Source: Lepraria neglecta
Lineage: Eukaryota; Ascomycota; Lecanoromycetes; Lecanorales; Stereocaulaceae
NCBI GenBank assembly: GCA_033220425.1
Contig: CM065646.1
Location: forward strand, 2,797,501-2,861,500
Length of the DNA stretch: 64,000 nt
Reading direction: 5' to 3'
Shown: positions 9,809 to 21,596 of the stretch, one piece after another
Numbering within the stretch: the stretch's first letter is position 1
How the letters are laid out: each line of letters starts with the position of its first letter
Translations under genes and position numbers: made by a program
The notes under the pieces: model-generated
The model's input: the letters and a program-made list of their open reading frames with translations, nothing else
The model's database searches: none
Told to the model about the DNA's origin: nothing

Positions 9809-12478
9809 CTATACAAGGAAGAAAATGGCCAAAAGCGAACCAATTGTCAACAAGAATGTTGGCGCCGATGCAATGGAAACAGCGCTATTCTCGATGTTTC
9901 CATACTTGTCCCAATGATACCCCGCGTAGCCGGTGGGGAAGATAGCGAGAATGTCAGACGGGACTCGGTTGTAACCACTATATGGGCTACTACCGCCGCC
10001 GCTGCCGCCGGTCGTTTGTGGGTTACTGCCACCGCTCGTGGTTTGCGGGTACCTTGGCCCAGTGTCTGATGCAGTCGTTTGCGGGTGGTAAGGTGCGCCT
10101 GTTTCGCCCGACGTTGGCGATGGGGGGTAGAAGCCGGTTCCGGATGGGTTGGTTGGGGGGAAGTATCCTGAGCCCGAGGGGTGACCTGTACCCGAGGGAC
10201 AGTAGCCCGAGCCTGATGGGAAGCCGCCGGTGCCGGAAGGATAGCTTGATGGGTTGCCGGTGCCAGTTGGATAAGCGGGTCGGGTGGGGAAATATCCTGA
10301 GCCTGACGGCGAGCCGGTTCCTGACGGGAAATAACCTGAGCCTGTTGCGTAGACACCAGTCCCAGACGGATAGCTGCCAGTCCTTGTCGGGAAGATGCCT
10401 GATGCAGTTGTGGACGGCGTTGTACCAGATCCCCCATCAGCGGCGATAGCAATGATAACGACTGCCTAACACAAGGCCTCCCTGCAAACAGGCACAAGGC
10501 CCAAGGAATAGGTGGTCGAAATCACAGCAAACATAGAATCCAGTAGTGCCCTGGTCTTCGCAAGAGAAGACGCCAGCAGTAATCGCACATGTCGCAAGGT
10601 CGTTGATCGTCTCTGTGTCATCTGGGTAGAGACGGATGGCGTCGTCGGAACCTTTTAAGCCTGCAATTTCCAAATCACTGATGGTGCCCGCGGTAGTTTC
10701 TAGGTAGCCTTCAGCAGAGAGACTAAGAGGTGTCACTGCATCCTGAGTGTCGACAAATTTGAGTACATCATATGCAAGGGATTCGTCAGCTACGACGTTG
10801 ATATATTGAACCGTTGTGTCTGGTGTGTTGTCTGCGCGTCGCGTCTTCTTTGACTGGAGTCTGATTTCCAGAAAGAATGTTGGCTCGGGCGCTGCTTGCG
10901 TGGCGGTGAGAGTTATCGATGGGGCAACTGATGATACCATGCAATCCACTGCTGGTGCTGGTGACTCAAATGGCCCGCCGTCGACACCCAAAAACATTCA
11001 GCGTCAATTGATAGCATCCTTCTGGAACGCTACCAGGAGCTCCGACCTGGACGGCAGCCGAAGTTGAGCCAGCGCATGTGTAGAAGATAGTATTATCCCC
11101 AGTTACGCAGGTCAGAGAACCGAGCACAAACGAACAGATCAGTAAACGCGGTCGGCGTCGTTCTGAGCCGCTGTATTGAATAGCAAGAAAGGACCTTTAT
11201 TAACGGGGCTGACGTTCGCAGTTTCGACCTGGCCACCACCACCCTGAGTACCATCGATAGAGGTCAGCTGGCTCAATGTATTGACAGAGAATTTTGATGC
11301 CGCCATCAAATCTGTGACATATTGCCCCATGTCGTCGGTTTCGTCCATATCGTTGACTAGCCTTACGTATGACCCGTCGACAGGCCTCACACCTGCGGCC
11401 TGGAGAATGAATGTTGGCTCTGTGGCCGGGACTGGGACACATGAAGAGACTGCAGAAGTGGTGGTTGCAGGAGCTTCGGTGCTTGAGTGGTGACGGTGCT
11501 TCGTGTGATGGTGTTTCGTGTGCGAATATCCGGTAGGGAAGACACCACCGCTGGCGATAATTCCTGTGGAAAAGACACCCTCACTGGGAATCACGCCAGT
11601 TGGGAATACACCGCTAGGGATTACCCTAATGGGGAAGACCCCGGAGGGAATGACTCCAGTTGGGTTTGATCCGGTGCCAGAGGGGAAAACGGGTGCGAGC
11701 CACCGGTGCTGAATGGATATGTGGGCTGCAGTCCCGTCCCAGAAGGCAAACCTGAATGCGAATATCCTGTTCCAGATGCTGGGTGAGATGGGTGCAAGTG
11801 TCCGGTACCTGACGGCAGCACGATTGAACCAGGAGCTCCTGTTCTTGACGATGGAGCTACAGATTTCGATGAGTGGACCGGAGACAGGTGTATGGAATGA
11901 TGAGATGTTCCATTGCCTGGAGAGCCTCCGTGGCCAGAACCTCAATATCCAGAACCTCCGTGTCCAGAAGAACCGTGGCCCGACGACCCTGAGCCTGACG
12001 GGCCAGACCCTGAGCCAGATCCTTGGTGGCCTGAGGCACCTGAGCTTGAACTGCCAGATCCCGCATGCCCCGAACTTGAGCCTGAGGAGCCTGAGCCAGA
12101 CCCCGTACCAGCCGACTGACCATTACCAGACTCAGTTACAAGGCTCCATCCATTGTTACTGTGAGCACCTCCTGCGACAAGAGGGGAAGAAGTACCAGTT
12201 GAGAAGGGCGCAGATGTGGTAGGGAATTGTATTGTGGTGGCGGTTGAGCCAGTGGCGTTGAAGTAGTGTACGCCATGGCTTTTCATAGGGACTGGCAAAT
12301 GGCTTGCGATTTCGAGGGCAGATTTGCTCGCAGATTCGCTCCTGGTGGCCGTGACTGTAACAGTACCGGCAGTGACTGTTACTGTTACCGCTGGTACGGC
12401 GGGGCAGGTTTCGACGTTATGGGCAGATGCTGCCGCCGCAAGTAAGAGGCCGGAAAACCAGATATTAGTGTTTAGCAC
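9809..12478 (-). pseudogene. Large GPI-type cell-wall/adhesin-like protein, frame-broken
   Basis: Read on the minus strand this is one long secreted, low-complexity protein. It has a signal-peptide-like start (FSGLLLAAAASAHN, about 12460-12420), then a Ser/Gly/His-rich tract. Next come Pro-Ser-Gly-Thr-Gly repeats (FPSGTGS type) and two tandem copies of a ~130-residue domain that each begin EPTF and end FYxC (about 11440-11080 and 10900-10530). More SGTG(Y/F) repeats follow, and the protein ends in a hydrophobic tail LLTIGSLLAIFFLV that suits a GPI anchor. Reading requires passing a TGA at 11942 and frame changes near 11690, 11135 and 11000, plus an unresolved junction near 10480. Two of these sit at short homopolymers, so sequencing error is an alternative to decay. 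No ATG opens the first exon (GTG at 12478), so a 5' exon is missing or lost. Confidence 0.6.
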
Positions 12479-14186
12479 TAAGGATATTATGTATTAAAGA
12501 TAAACACTGTGGGTGATTATAGTGTCATGAATGAGTGGAACCCCAGCATTACAGGGCTAGATAACTCTGGTAAAGAATGAATGCGGGCAGAGCACCGCTG
12601 GGTACAGAAAGAAAAACACGGGAGAGTGAGGTGGAGGAGAAGAAAATAAGAGGTAGGAGGCGTCGAGGGAAAGTCTACATACAAAACCAAACGCAACCAG
12701 CCGAGGATAGGCACAACATCCGTGATTCCAGACCACATCTACAAATTGGCAAACGCGATGTCTGAAGAGTATGCATAAAGTAAGCAGGACAACCTCAGCT
12801 GTGGTCGATCCAGCCACAGTCACAGCGGTAAAGCACGTTGCAAGGGCTGCAGAAGATCGATCCTTGGATTTCATACCGCTTTGAGTATTGGAGAATGTTG
12901 TCATGACTCTTTTGGGACGGTAGGTTGGACTAGCACAGATAGGGAAAGCCAAACGAGATGAAGCCGAGTTGTTGGTAAATTAAGATGCAAAATAATGTGT
13001 CCTTCATGGTAGGAGCTTTCGACCAAGTGTGACTTGAGGATGGATGGTGGGGTCGTTGCTGTGTTTCTGCTTGCTTGAGACGGGACGCATGTTGCCATTC
13101 ACAGAGGGTTCCCCTAAAAGCCAACGTGTTACCGCCCAGAAAAGCCCTGAGCGTTGTCGAAATCAAACCCAAGAAATGATTTCAGGCCGGGAAACCGTCG
13201 GAAAACCTTGACTTCAATAGAATCAACAGTAAAGGATGTGAAAAGATCTAGAATCTCCTGATCGGACAAATTGACGGGAACCAAAAGCGGCTGCTAATTG
13301 CTAGTCAGGTCCCAAAGGAGAACAAAGCACGTGGTATTTCTCCGCTCACCAGGCTAGAAGGAGGCTCTGCTGCTATATAGAGACTCTTTCCGCAATAGTG
13401 GCATGGGAGAATGTTCGATTACATAGTCTGATTGGAACACGCTGTTATTACACGGCTACCTTTCAAGTGATAACCTTTTATGGATGTATAGAATGATGCA
13501 GGGAATACTTGGGACAGCATGGTGACTATCAGGAGTAACAAAACATCTGAAAGGAGGAGCGCAATCTCACCAGCTCTAGTCTACGCCCTCCAAGGTTTCG
13601 TGGGAGATCTAATTCGGCTATCGAATCCAAGGTGCCCATGCAGCTCTGCGCATTGCGTGCGGCCATAAGCTGCTCTATTAGAGCTGTATCCTAGCACACT
13701 GATAGACTAAAATCTGGAGCAGTAAAAAGAGTGAAAAATCTGAAAGGCATTGTTTTCGTTGACCAAATAGTAGGGTCGTAGCAGGCAAGTATGCAAGTAC
13801 ATGGGACGGCTTTGTGATATCGGAGATGAGTGCAGTATAAGGCAAAGCATCCTACTTACATTCAATCTGTAAGTTTGGAAATTCCTTCAAATTTTGGTAC
13901 GTTTGAGTGCAAATCTCCGGACGCCTTTTGACTTTGACACGGGCCGAGTTGCTCTCGTGGTTCGCCGCAAACAATCTATGCTCACGGCTTTCCAAAGCAA
14001 AAGTACAACCAACAAGCAAATGGGTATTTCGAAGCATTCGAACACCAGTCGCCAATCCATTACCTTCACCGAAATCCAAATTGCGAGGCACGTCAATGTC
14101 AGACCGCGACAGCATCAGAACCTCCAAATACCCAAGGTTTCGGCTGCTTCTCTACCACGTTACGTCGTAGCCTCCATCCCTGGCTG
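12479..14186. other. Long intergenic stretch
   Basis: Only overlapping minus-strand ORFs (12517-13172) occur near the start. One of them, with internal start MTTFSNTQSG at about 12904, contains a hydrophobic segment and might be a small protein or a 5' exon of the wall-protein gene, but nothing decides it. From 13180 to 14180 I see no gene. Confidence 0.5.
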
Positions 14187-15306
14187 TCAATTCTCCTTTT
14201 GTCTCTTGAGCCTCTCGTACTCCTGCTCTCGCATCCTCCTCTCATGCTCTCTCCGGCTCTTGTCCCGTTCGCGTTTCTGCTTCTCAGCATCAACACGCGC
14301 GGCTTCCTCATTCCGCTCCTTCTCTTCCTGCTCAGCAGCACGCCGAGCCTCCTCTATCCTCTCTTTCTCTTTCTCTGCAGCCTCGCGTCTTCTTTCTTCT
14401 TGGGCCTTTCGCTTTTTCTTCTCCAAAGCACTCAGCTTACTATCAAGCTCGGCTCTTTGCTTTCTCCTCTTGCGCTCCTCTCGTGCTTTCTTTTCGCGAT
14501 CTAGACCTTCTGCCTTCCTCCTAGCTCGTTTCTCGTCCTTTTCGCTAACTACCCATGGGATACTGAGGACGTCTTTGCGGAAGGCGGTGTTCTCGGCCCA
14601 AGCCGCTGCTTCTTCGTTGGTGGTGTGGATGATGGCTGGAGGAACACTCGGTATTAGCATAACTACATGATTGACTTGATAGGGGGCTAGCTAGCTTTAT
14701 AGAAGTGAAATGCATGCGTCATGACTTACAAATCCGCTCCAGCTGCATCTGTCTCTCGCCTCTAAATGACCCAATCCCACCCTTAGCCTTCACCACAGTC
14801 CCTATGTCTATCCCATTGAGATCGATGGTACGCCCTGTAGCCGTAACACCCTCGAAAGAGACACTTGGCTCGGCTAGGCTGATGCTTAGCAGATTTGGAT
14901 CCTCTGTTGAGTGCGCGGCCTTGCTCGTAGACGTCGGCCGTCTGCATGTAATCTCAATAAGTGTACCACTGCTATCATCCAGCAGCATAGACCAGCGCGT
15001 GGGCCACTCGTCGATGGCGACAATTACGCCGACAAGGCGTATCCATTTTATCGGGTGGTTGAGGTGGAAGTAGAGATTCTGTCCTGTGGTAATACATGTC
15101 AGTCCGGAGCCTCTACAAACTTAGCGGCAGTTGCTGTGAAGGTAATGGCAATATGGGTGTCGAGAGACCTTACCTTCGAAGCCTGCCCTCTCTTGCAAAG
15201 CATGCACGTCTCTCGCTGTCAATCTTGCCCATGCTTCGTGTGTTGGAGAGAGCGAGAAGCAGTAGGCAGGGTAGAATTTCAGGGGGGCGGAGAGGGAGGT
15301 TTGCAT
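14187..15306 (-). CDS. stn1: CST complex subunit STN1 (OB-fold telomere protein)
   Basis: STN1 caps telomeric single-stranded DNA with TEN1 (and CTC1/Cdc13) and recruits polymerase alpha for C-strand fill-in. Three exons, 15306-15174, 15083-14730 and 14635-14187, join in frame to 311 residues. Exon 1 gives FYPAYCFSLSPTHEAW. Exon 2 holds the OB fold: NHPIKWIRLVGVIVAID, a diagnostic STN1 strand, then a beta-barrel with LLDDSSGTLIEIT and ending GERQMQLERI. Exon 3 begins IIHTTNEEAAAWAEN, another feature of fungal STN1, and ends in a ~120-residue Lys/Arg/Glu-rich coiled coil. Fungal STN1 proteins of this length usually lack the C-terminal winged-helix domain of yeast, as here. The start is the first ATG in frame. 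Confidence 0.85.
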
Positions 15307-16035
15307 AGCATTTTCGGTGGTGGTAGACGGCGCATTAGGGACGAATGCTGCTTCCTGAGGATCGATAGTAAGGTAGGCCTGGTCTCAAGACGTGACGCGC
15401 CCAGAAATATGCCAAGACTTTGCCAAGACTCGACCCGATCTTCTCCAACAGACACATCTTTCGATGTGACCTCTCGCCACATGAGATTTACAAACGTCAA
15501 TATACAATGTCAGATATCGACATGCCAAAGAAAAGCAGTAAGCCGTCCAGATGTATTAAAGTCTATATGTCTGAACCTTCAATGAATTTCGTTTCCGTGC
15601 AAATGGCTGTTCTACTCTGCCTTACTATTGACCTTCGTTTCATGCCCACCTCACGTATCTAATCGAAAGTCATTTATGTTTCCCAATAACTTTACAACAA
15701 TACTCGTCCATATCTCCTAACTTTGATTCACTTCTAGAGCTTAAAAAGTTGACAAAGTGACACAGCTGACGGCAGAATGTGAATTCACTCCGTTCAGCAT
15801 AAATACCCACTGGCTACCCCCGACTTCTTCCAACTAACTAATTCCTTCTGTTTGAATGTTTTTGTGACATGCTGAATTTTCAGATTATCCATCTCTTACA
15901 CTAAAATCTTTTCCTTTCGCTCCACGCATACGAAATAACGAGCTTAATCTGGCAACAGATGCCCTTTTGAGGAGACATCTGTGCCCGTGGCTGTTGAGAT
16001 CGTCTCTCATACGTTGCTGCGACATTGATCTCGCC
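15307..16035. other. Intergenic, nothing recognised
   Basis: This is the upstream region of stn1 (minus) and of the paralogue pair (plus). Short ORFs on the plus strand (15420-15662) have no feature. Confidence 0.5.
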
Positions 16036-17316
16036 ATGGCTCCGTCAAGCAAAGAAATTCGCCTCAAGAAGAAGATACTGCTCTACTTGAACCAGATACC
16101 GGAAGACTTCCATCCCACATACCTCAGGCAGATCGCAGAGTCTCCGGAATACCAGAGGGTCGTCAAATATTGCTCGCCGGATCATTTAGCTACGGCTGAG
16201 AGCGCGAGAAATCAAAGATCATCTGAAGAGGGCGCATCAAGGTAGCGCCAAGCACCATCACACCAAGAAGTCTGAAGACCGATCAACCCAGTCAGAGACT
16301 GCGAATTCTTATGCTCAGGTGAATTTTAATAGTACACTAGTAACTTAGACATGTGCTTACCTCTCCTACAAGAACGATGACACAAACATACATCTACGGC
16401 CGACTAAGTTGTACGAGAAGGAGTAGGGCCTAGCGGCGGGGCTAGGAGAAGTCGTAGATCCTATGAAAGGACATTGTCTTATGTTCACAGCCGAGGACCG
16501 GAGGCTCAATCCTTGGGACGAGCAGAAGGAGATGGACGATGTCTTCGAGACCGCTAAGCAACTGGAATTCGCTTTTGTAAAAGAGGCGCTGCTGGACTTC
16601 ATGAGCTTCAGACTTGCGGCCCCTAGGAGCAAAATGGAACTGCCCGCTACTTGGAAAATCTCCGATCCCAATCTGCTATACAAGGCCTTTGCAGACGATC
16701 AATATGAACGTTCAAGGGGGCAACGTCCATAGAGCCTACGGACGGATGAAACTTTGGAGCTGGGTTCAGATGAGGAAGCCTCTGGCAGCCGCCGCCGAAA
16801 ATACCAAGGCTCCTCATCTAGACATCGTCGATAAGCTAGGACGCAAAGGCGTAGGAAAAGTGTCCGAGAAGGAGATTGCCAGAATCCTCAGAGCTTATGG
16901 TCGTAGTACTATGCTAGAGAGAACTAGCACGATGTCGCAAAATGGTTTGGAGGGCCAGGAATTGTAATGGTCTTTGCTGCCGCAGGTGTGTCAACATGTT
17001 GTCTGTCCCTTTTTGAACTCCAACACTAACATGCGTTTCTTTTTTGCGGGAGTCAGTAATTCCAAAGTAGCCAAAAAATGGTCGGAGTTCAAGCGGAAAT
17101 GCCTGGAATATATTTCCAACTTTCCCTAGCATTATAGCATTAGTCGATATACTCGGACAAGATGTTCTCGATCGCTATTGCCGCAACGGACAACTCTTGG
17201 ATGATTATATCTCCAAGATCCAGGATTATGAGGGCTTTATCCTAGATGAGAGTCTCTCAATCCTAAATGAAGACTCTGAGAGTCATGAATCTGGGTCTGA
17301 GGAGGAGTCTTCTTGA
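16036..17316 (+). pseudogene. Unknown gene family, copy A, decayed
   Basis: I do not recognise the family. ATG 16036 opens a ~69-residue lysine-rich helix-like region (KKKILLYLNQIPEDF) that stops at TAG 16243. A probable intron (about 16319-16374) leads to a block ending LYEKE, then a TAG near 16424, VDPMKGHCLMFTAEDRR and a long helical segment to about 16715. After a frame change come RAYGRMKLWSWVQ and GKVSEKEIARILRAYG, and after another intron VAKKWSEFKRKCLEYIS. The end is an acidic tail with ILGQDVLDRYCRNGQLL, at TGA 17314. Copy B at 18-20 kb matches these blocks in the same order (YEKEFG, VDPMK, RRAYAQMKLYYSV, GKVSDKE, WREFKRYCLQYISE). Stops and frameshifts show that it no longer encodes the whole protein. 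Confidence 0.6.
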
Positions 17317-18083
17317 CAAACAGGGTTATTAGTTGGTGTTGTCTTGCCGAGACATAGGGCCTTCAAAGGAGGTAGACTCAGTTGTGGACCTTGGCTAACA
17401 GGCAAGATATTGAACGATGATTTTTCTTACGCATACTACAATCAAAAGAGCAAGACAATGAAGGTGAAGAAAGGCTGGGCCTCATGGGTCTGAACGACAT
17501 CTTGCTATCTGTACATATCTGGATTATGAGATCACCATTCTTTGCCATGAGCAAAGAAATCAAAGATTTCGAAGACAACATGCAACATAACACTTCGAAA
17601 TGTCGACGGAGGGCAGTAGGCTATTCGTGTGCACAAGGGTAGAGGCTCTGAGCGTTCGACGACTTTCATCGCGGTGGGACTGGGCCTTGTTTCTCACTTC
17701 TACAAAACAAGCAAGTAGCTATGAAAGTTGTGTTCGAACTCACTGGCCATTTGCTTCGTGTTCATGCCGTCATTTCTGCACGCACCAATCATCGCTGGTA
17801 CAGTTTGCGGTTTATCTCTCGAAAAATCTGAATTTTCGAGTCTCAACAGGTATTGTACCCTGTCAAATCATGGAAAAGAGTTTAGGAGACTGAAAGGCTG
17901 ACACGGACGGTGCTCAGCTAAAGGGTGTCCTGGTATAGTGTTATCGCTCAAGGCGCCCTATGCTTGACTTAGTTTTAAAAATTGCAGGGATCGCCCTTTT
18001 AGTAAGATTTTAAAAGGTGTTGGATTAGTGATAAGGCAAGACTACCAATTCGATTGTCTGATAGACCCCAAACAACCTTCACC
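17317..18083. other. Intergenic between paralogues A and B
   Basis: At 17510-17590 a stretch (ggattatgag...tttgccatgagcaaag) resembles one unit of the 64-bp repeat found after copy B at 20.2 kb. The duplication that made A and B therefore probably included the 3' flank. No gene is called. Confidence 0.5.
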
Positions 18084-19959
18084 ATGGCGCAAATCTTCGA
18101 GGCGACGATTGTCTACATAGAACAGGCCGTCGAAGAGCTCTCATCCTCCCCACTCTACATCAGGAAGTTGGCCGAAAGCCTGACGTTCAGAGACTTCATA
18201 CAATTTCTCTCAACAAGCGCGCCGCACATCACGGCTCCGATCCCTGAAGAAGGAGTTCAGACCTGCGCTGCGCAAACGAAGAAGTTGGAAGAGGAGAAGA
18301 AGGCCAAAGGGAGAGAGGCACCCATAGATGATAGACCAGAGAGCAGCAAGCGGCCCAAAGTTCGGCACACTGATAAGGCGACGAGCCTCGAATAGCAGCG
18401 CAAGTTCTTCAACCTACAAGTAAACGTAAGTAAATACAATCTACTTAGGGCCAACAAGGATGCTCACAAGCTGCGAAGAGTGGCACCGGCCTATTCACTC
18501 CACCTAGTACGGCGCCGAGCACTAGCGATGGGAATACAAGCCGCAGAGCTTCGAGAAACCCCGAGCAGCTTGACGACCATTATGATGACCGAAAAAGGCC
18601 CGAGTTAAATGGCGTACCTGACCAAAATCAGCCAACACCAATGCCGGATGACCAGTCAAAGAGCGATGAGAACACCATCTGAGTCAGACGAAGAGTCCGA
18701 CCAAGACGAGGAAATCCAAAACCAGTTGCAGAGGTGATTCAGAGCGAAGAATATCTAAATCAGCCAAGCAATCAGTCAAGCAAATTATCGATCAATCAGG
18801 CAATCAGACCGGGGAACAGCCAGGAAATGGCAAAGACCTACCCCAATTGGCCAATGAGCTCGACCAGAACGAGGCAGTGGTTGGCGCTGCAACGGGATCA
18901 AACGAGACAATTGTAGTGCACACGGCTTCAATTTCGAAGACCCGCACGATGTACGAAAAAGAATTTGGAATCATGAGCGCCAATGCAGCGGTTGTTGACC
19001 CCATGAAGCAGCATTGGTTTACGTTTCGGACCTTCAATCGCTGTCGCCATTTCAATGTAAAGCAGGAAATCAACGACATGTTCTCCGAATGCCAGAAACA
19101 CCTGGTCTTTTTCCGGGTCAAGAAAGAGCTCCTCAGGTACCTAGAGGACAGGAAAGCCGTTCCTGGTAGCCGCATCGAGATTCCCTCGGCATGGAACATC
19201 GGCGCTCTCAAGACCATCACTTCAAAGTCCTGGGACGCTAAGATCCGTAGAGCTTATGCACAAATGAAACTCTACTATTCTGTCAACGAGAAGATCGCTT
19301 CGGGTTTTAAGCCAGTCAATCATGGTCATTTATATGACGAGATCTTCGGCGCTCTCAAGACCATCACTTCAAAGTCCTGCGATGCTAAGATCCGTAGAGC
19401 TTATGCACAAATGAAACTCTACTATTCTGTCAACGAGAAGATCGCTTCGGGCTTTAAGCCAGTCAATCATGGTCCATTATATGACGAGAGAGATTATCTT
19501 CATGAGCTGGGACTTAGAGCGGCAGGAAAGGTTTCGGATAAAGAGAAGGATTAGAGCATGGATGACCATAATCTGGCATATAATGCTGGTAAGAGATGGC
19601 TCGATGTGGTAGACTGGTTTGACGGGCCCGCCATTGCAGGTTTGTGAACACTAGATTCATGTTACTCAAGTCTAACATTCAAAATTCCCAAAGGAATCGG
19701 TAGCTCCTATGTAGCTAAGGATTGGAGAGAGTTCAAGCGATACTGCCTCCAGTACATTTCCGAATCTCTCTACAGCATTAAGGGACCGGTTCTTATTCTA
19801 GGCTCAGAGGCCCTAGAACAATACTGCCGCGATGGATATCTGGGACAAGAATAAATCGACAAGATCGAGAAGTATAAAGGCGTTGTCCCGGGAGAGGAGT
19901 TTGAGTACAGACTCCTGAACGTGAGCTCCGGCCTCTTGACTATGATCCTTGATCTATGA
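18084..19959 (+). pseudogene. Unknown gene family, copy B, decayed, with internal duplication
   Basis: This is the second member of the family at 16 kb. ATG 18084 opens 103 residues (MAQIFEATIVYIEQAVEEL, then PLYIRKLAES, then a Lys/Glu-rich tail with KRPKVRH, a possible nuclear signal), ending at TAG 18393. An intron may follow at about 18427-18448. A long open frame runs 18847-19554 with MYEKEFGIMSANAAVVDP, helical blocks and RRAYAQMKLYYSVNEK. This block is present twice because of an in-frame 147-bp tandem duplication. After an intron the conserved WREFKRYCLQYISE and LILGSEALEQYCRDG follow, interrupted by TAA near 19852. Function unknown. The conserved order of blocks in A and B suggests a real gene family that has decayed here. 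Confidence 0.6.
19201..19494 (+). repeat. 147-bp direct tandem duplication, in frame
   Basis: Unit 1 is 19201-19347 and unit 2 is 19348-19494. They differ at only a few positions (tgggac/tgcgat, ggtttt/ggcttt and the last ~10 bases). The length is exactly 49 codons, so the reading frame is kept. Near-identity shows that it is recent compared with the A/B duplication. Confidence 0.95.
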
Positions 19960-20436
19960 CGTCGAATCCAAGGAGTCCGAGGATGGAGATTCTGAGAGTT
20001 AAAGTCCTCGGTAGTTGCATTTTGGAATGGGAAATGAGCTGGAAGGGTGGATTGATATTTGGGGAGGGAGCAAGGTCTTTGGCGAACGTAGCTCGAAGGA
20101 AGCCACTTTTGATTAGGGACCGAGGCGACTATCGGAACAAATGCGTGCTTTCTCTACATAATTGAGCTCGAAGTTCATGGCTCTTTGCCATGAGCGAAGC
20201 AACAATAGCATCAAGGTTGTCCATATTTGAGCATGAGATCATGATCCTTTGCCATAGGCGAAGCAACAAAAGCATAGCTTTTGTACATGTTTGAGCAGAA
20301 GATCATGATCTTTTCCCACATGCGAAGCAACAAAAGACCTCAAATCAAAACAAATGAACCTTGAGTGTTGACTGCTTTTTATTTACTAATGATACATACC
20401 TTACCGCTGAGTCGAAGAATCGTAGTCAATGAGGGA
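19960..20436. repeat. 64-bp tandem repeat (about 2.7 copies) in intergenic DNA
   Basis: Three units start at about 20175, 20239 and 20303, each beginning tcatg(a/g)(t/c)c and containing gcgaagcaacaa(a/t)agc and a ttgagca motif. The period is exactly 64 bp. A diverged relative sits at 17.5 kb after copy A. The remainder of the interval shows nothing. Confidence 0.85.
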
Positions 20437-21260
20437 TCACTGATTCCCCTTCGCAGCATCCTCTTCATCATTCTTCGGCACGCCAACCACCTTCGGCACA
20501 GTCACGGCGTTGATCTTTCGGAAAGCCTGCAGATATTATAGTCAGCCATTACTCTCTCATAATCTGTCCAGATATCTCCTCTCCCAATTGATGGCATCAC
20601 ACACCTGCCACCACCACATATTCCACGTAAAGCTCCACCCCCAGAACACCCACCCCTCCCCATAATGCACCCACCACCAGGGATTGAATAGTTGATCAAT
20701 ACTCACATTCTGGATCGAGCTATCCGGCAATTTTCCACCCCACTTATCCTCAACCTTCGTGATCTTCCCGGTAGCCTTGTCATAGAAAATGTTGATTTTG
20801 CTGTCGATCGTCTGCTCTTTGCTGATGCCCTTTACGACGTAGCGTGTGCGTAGGTCCATGGAGATGGGATTGCCGCTGGAGGTGACTTCGTGGTGGAGGC
20901 GTTCGATCTCGGAGAATGCGGCTTGTAGGCCGTACCATTGTGGCTCGTATTGTTTGCGCCCGACGGCTTTCGTGATGGGATCTTCGAACGTGCCGTCGTC
21001 GGCCCAGAGTTGGAGTTTTTTGAGGGATGGGCGGCCTGCGAAGAGCTGGGACGAGGCTTAGTACTTGGCACAGGTGGAGTTTATCGAGCAGGGGTTGCTC
21101 ACATCTAGCACGCTTCCCACGAGAATCTTCTGATCTTCGTCGAGGGTGACACCGCTGGCCGTCTTGATGTTAGTATTCTCAATGTTGAGATCGCTCGATG
21201 CTGGGAATGTCAGATCCCATGACCTTTTGCCGGTAATCTTCTAGGCTTACCTGAAGCCAT
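20437..21260 (-). CDS. NTF2/SnoaL-like small protein
   Basis: Four exons join in frame to 178 residues: 21260-21251 (only 10 coding bases, ATGGCTTCAG), 21200-21103, 21045-20707 and 20526-20437. The body has the look of the SnoaL/NTF2 cone fold: LDLFAGRPSLKKLQLWADD with GTFEDPITKAVG, then QYEPQWYGLQAAFSEIE, an ISMDLRTRYVVKG strand and a final strand KINIFYDKATGKITKVEDKW. Fungal proteins of this layout are common and mostly uncharacterised. No catalytic residue can be assigned. The C-terminal exon is short and basic. The tiny first exon makes the start easy to miss: the downstream ATG inside exon 3 would truncate the fold. The fold assignment is an inference from strand and helix pattern. Confidence 0.75.
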
Positions 21261-21596
21261 ATTGCGAGTATGAACGGCTGGTGGTTGCTTGAAGGATTTG
21301 GATGTAAATAGTTTGCTGTGGATTGTTGAAGCTTGTAGAATTCTCTGGAGACTCGTCTGGGTAATGAGAAGACGCATGTGTAACTACGAACAATTATGTA
21401 GTAGGGGCGAAGTCGAGGGAATAAATGACGAGGATTGTTTTGGATGACGTGTTGAACCATTGCATCATGACTTTCGGCCTCAGGGTCTTGTCTGTACTCG
21501 TACAGCGGCTAGAACCGTCATAAATTTGGCGCATGCGCACGTGATGACAATATTCAGGACAGCGACAGCAATATCAAAGGAATGCGTTCAATCTTT

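Noticed and set aside
9847-10497. 216-codon Arg/Gln-rich minus-strand ORF
   Set aside because: It is an off-frame reading of the SGTG repeats of the wall protein; the correct frame gives the repeat and the GPI-like tail.
14199-14670. Leu/Ser-rich plus-strand ORFs
   Set aside because: They are antisense to the charged coiled coil of STN1, whose sense frame is supported by splice-joined OB-fold motifs.
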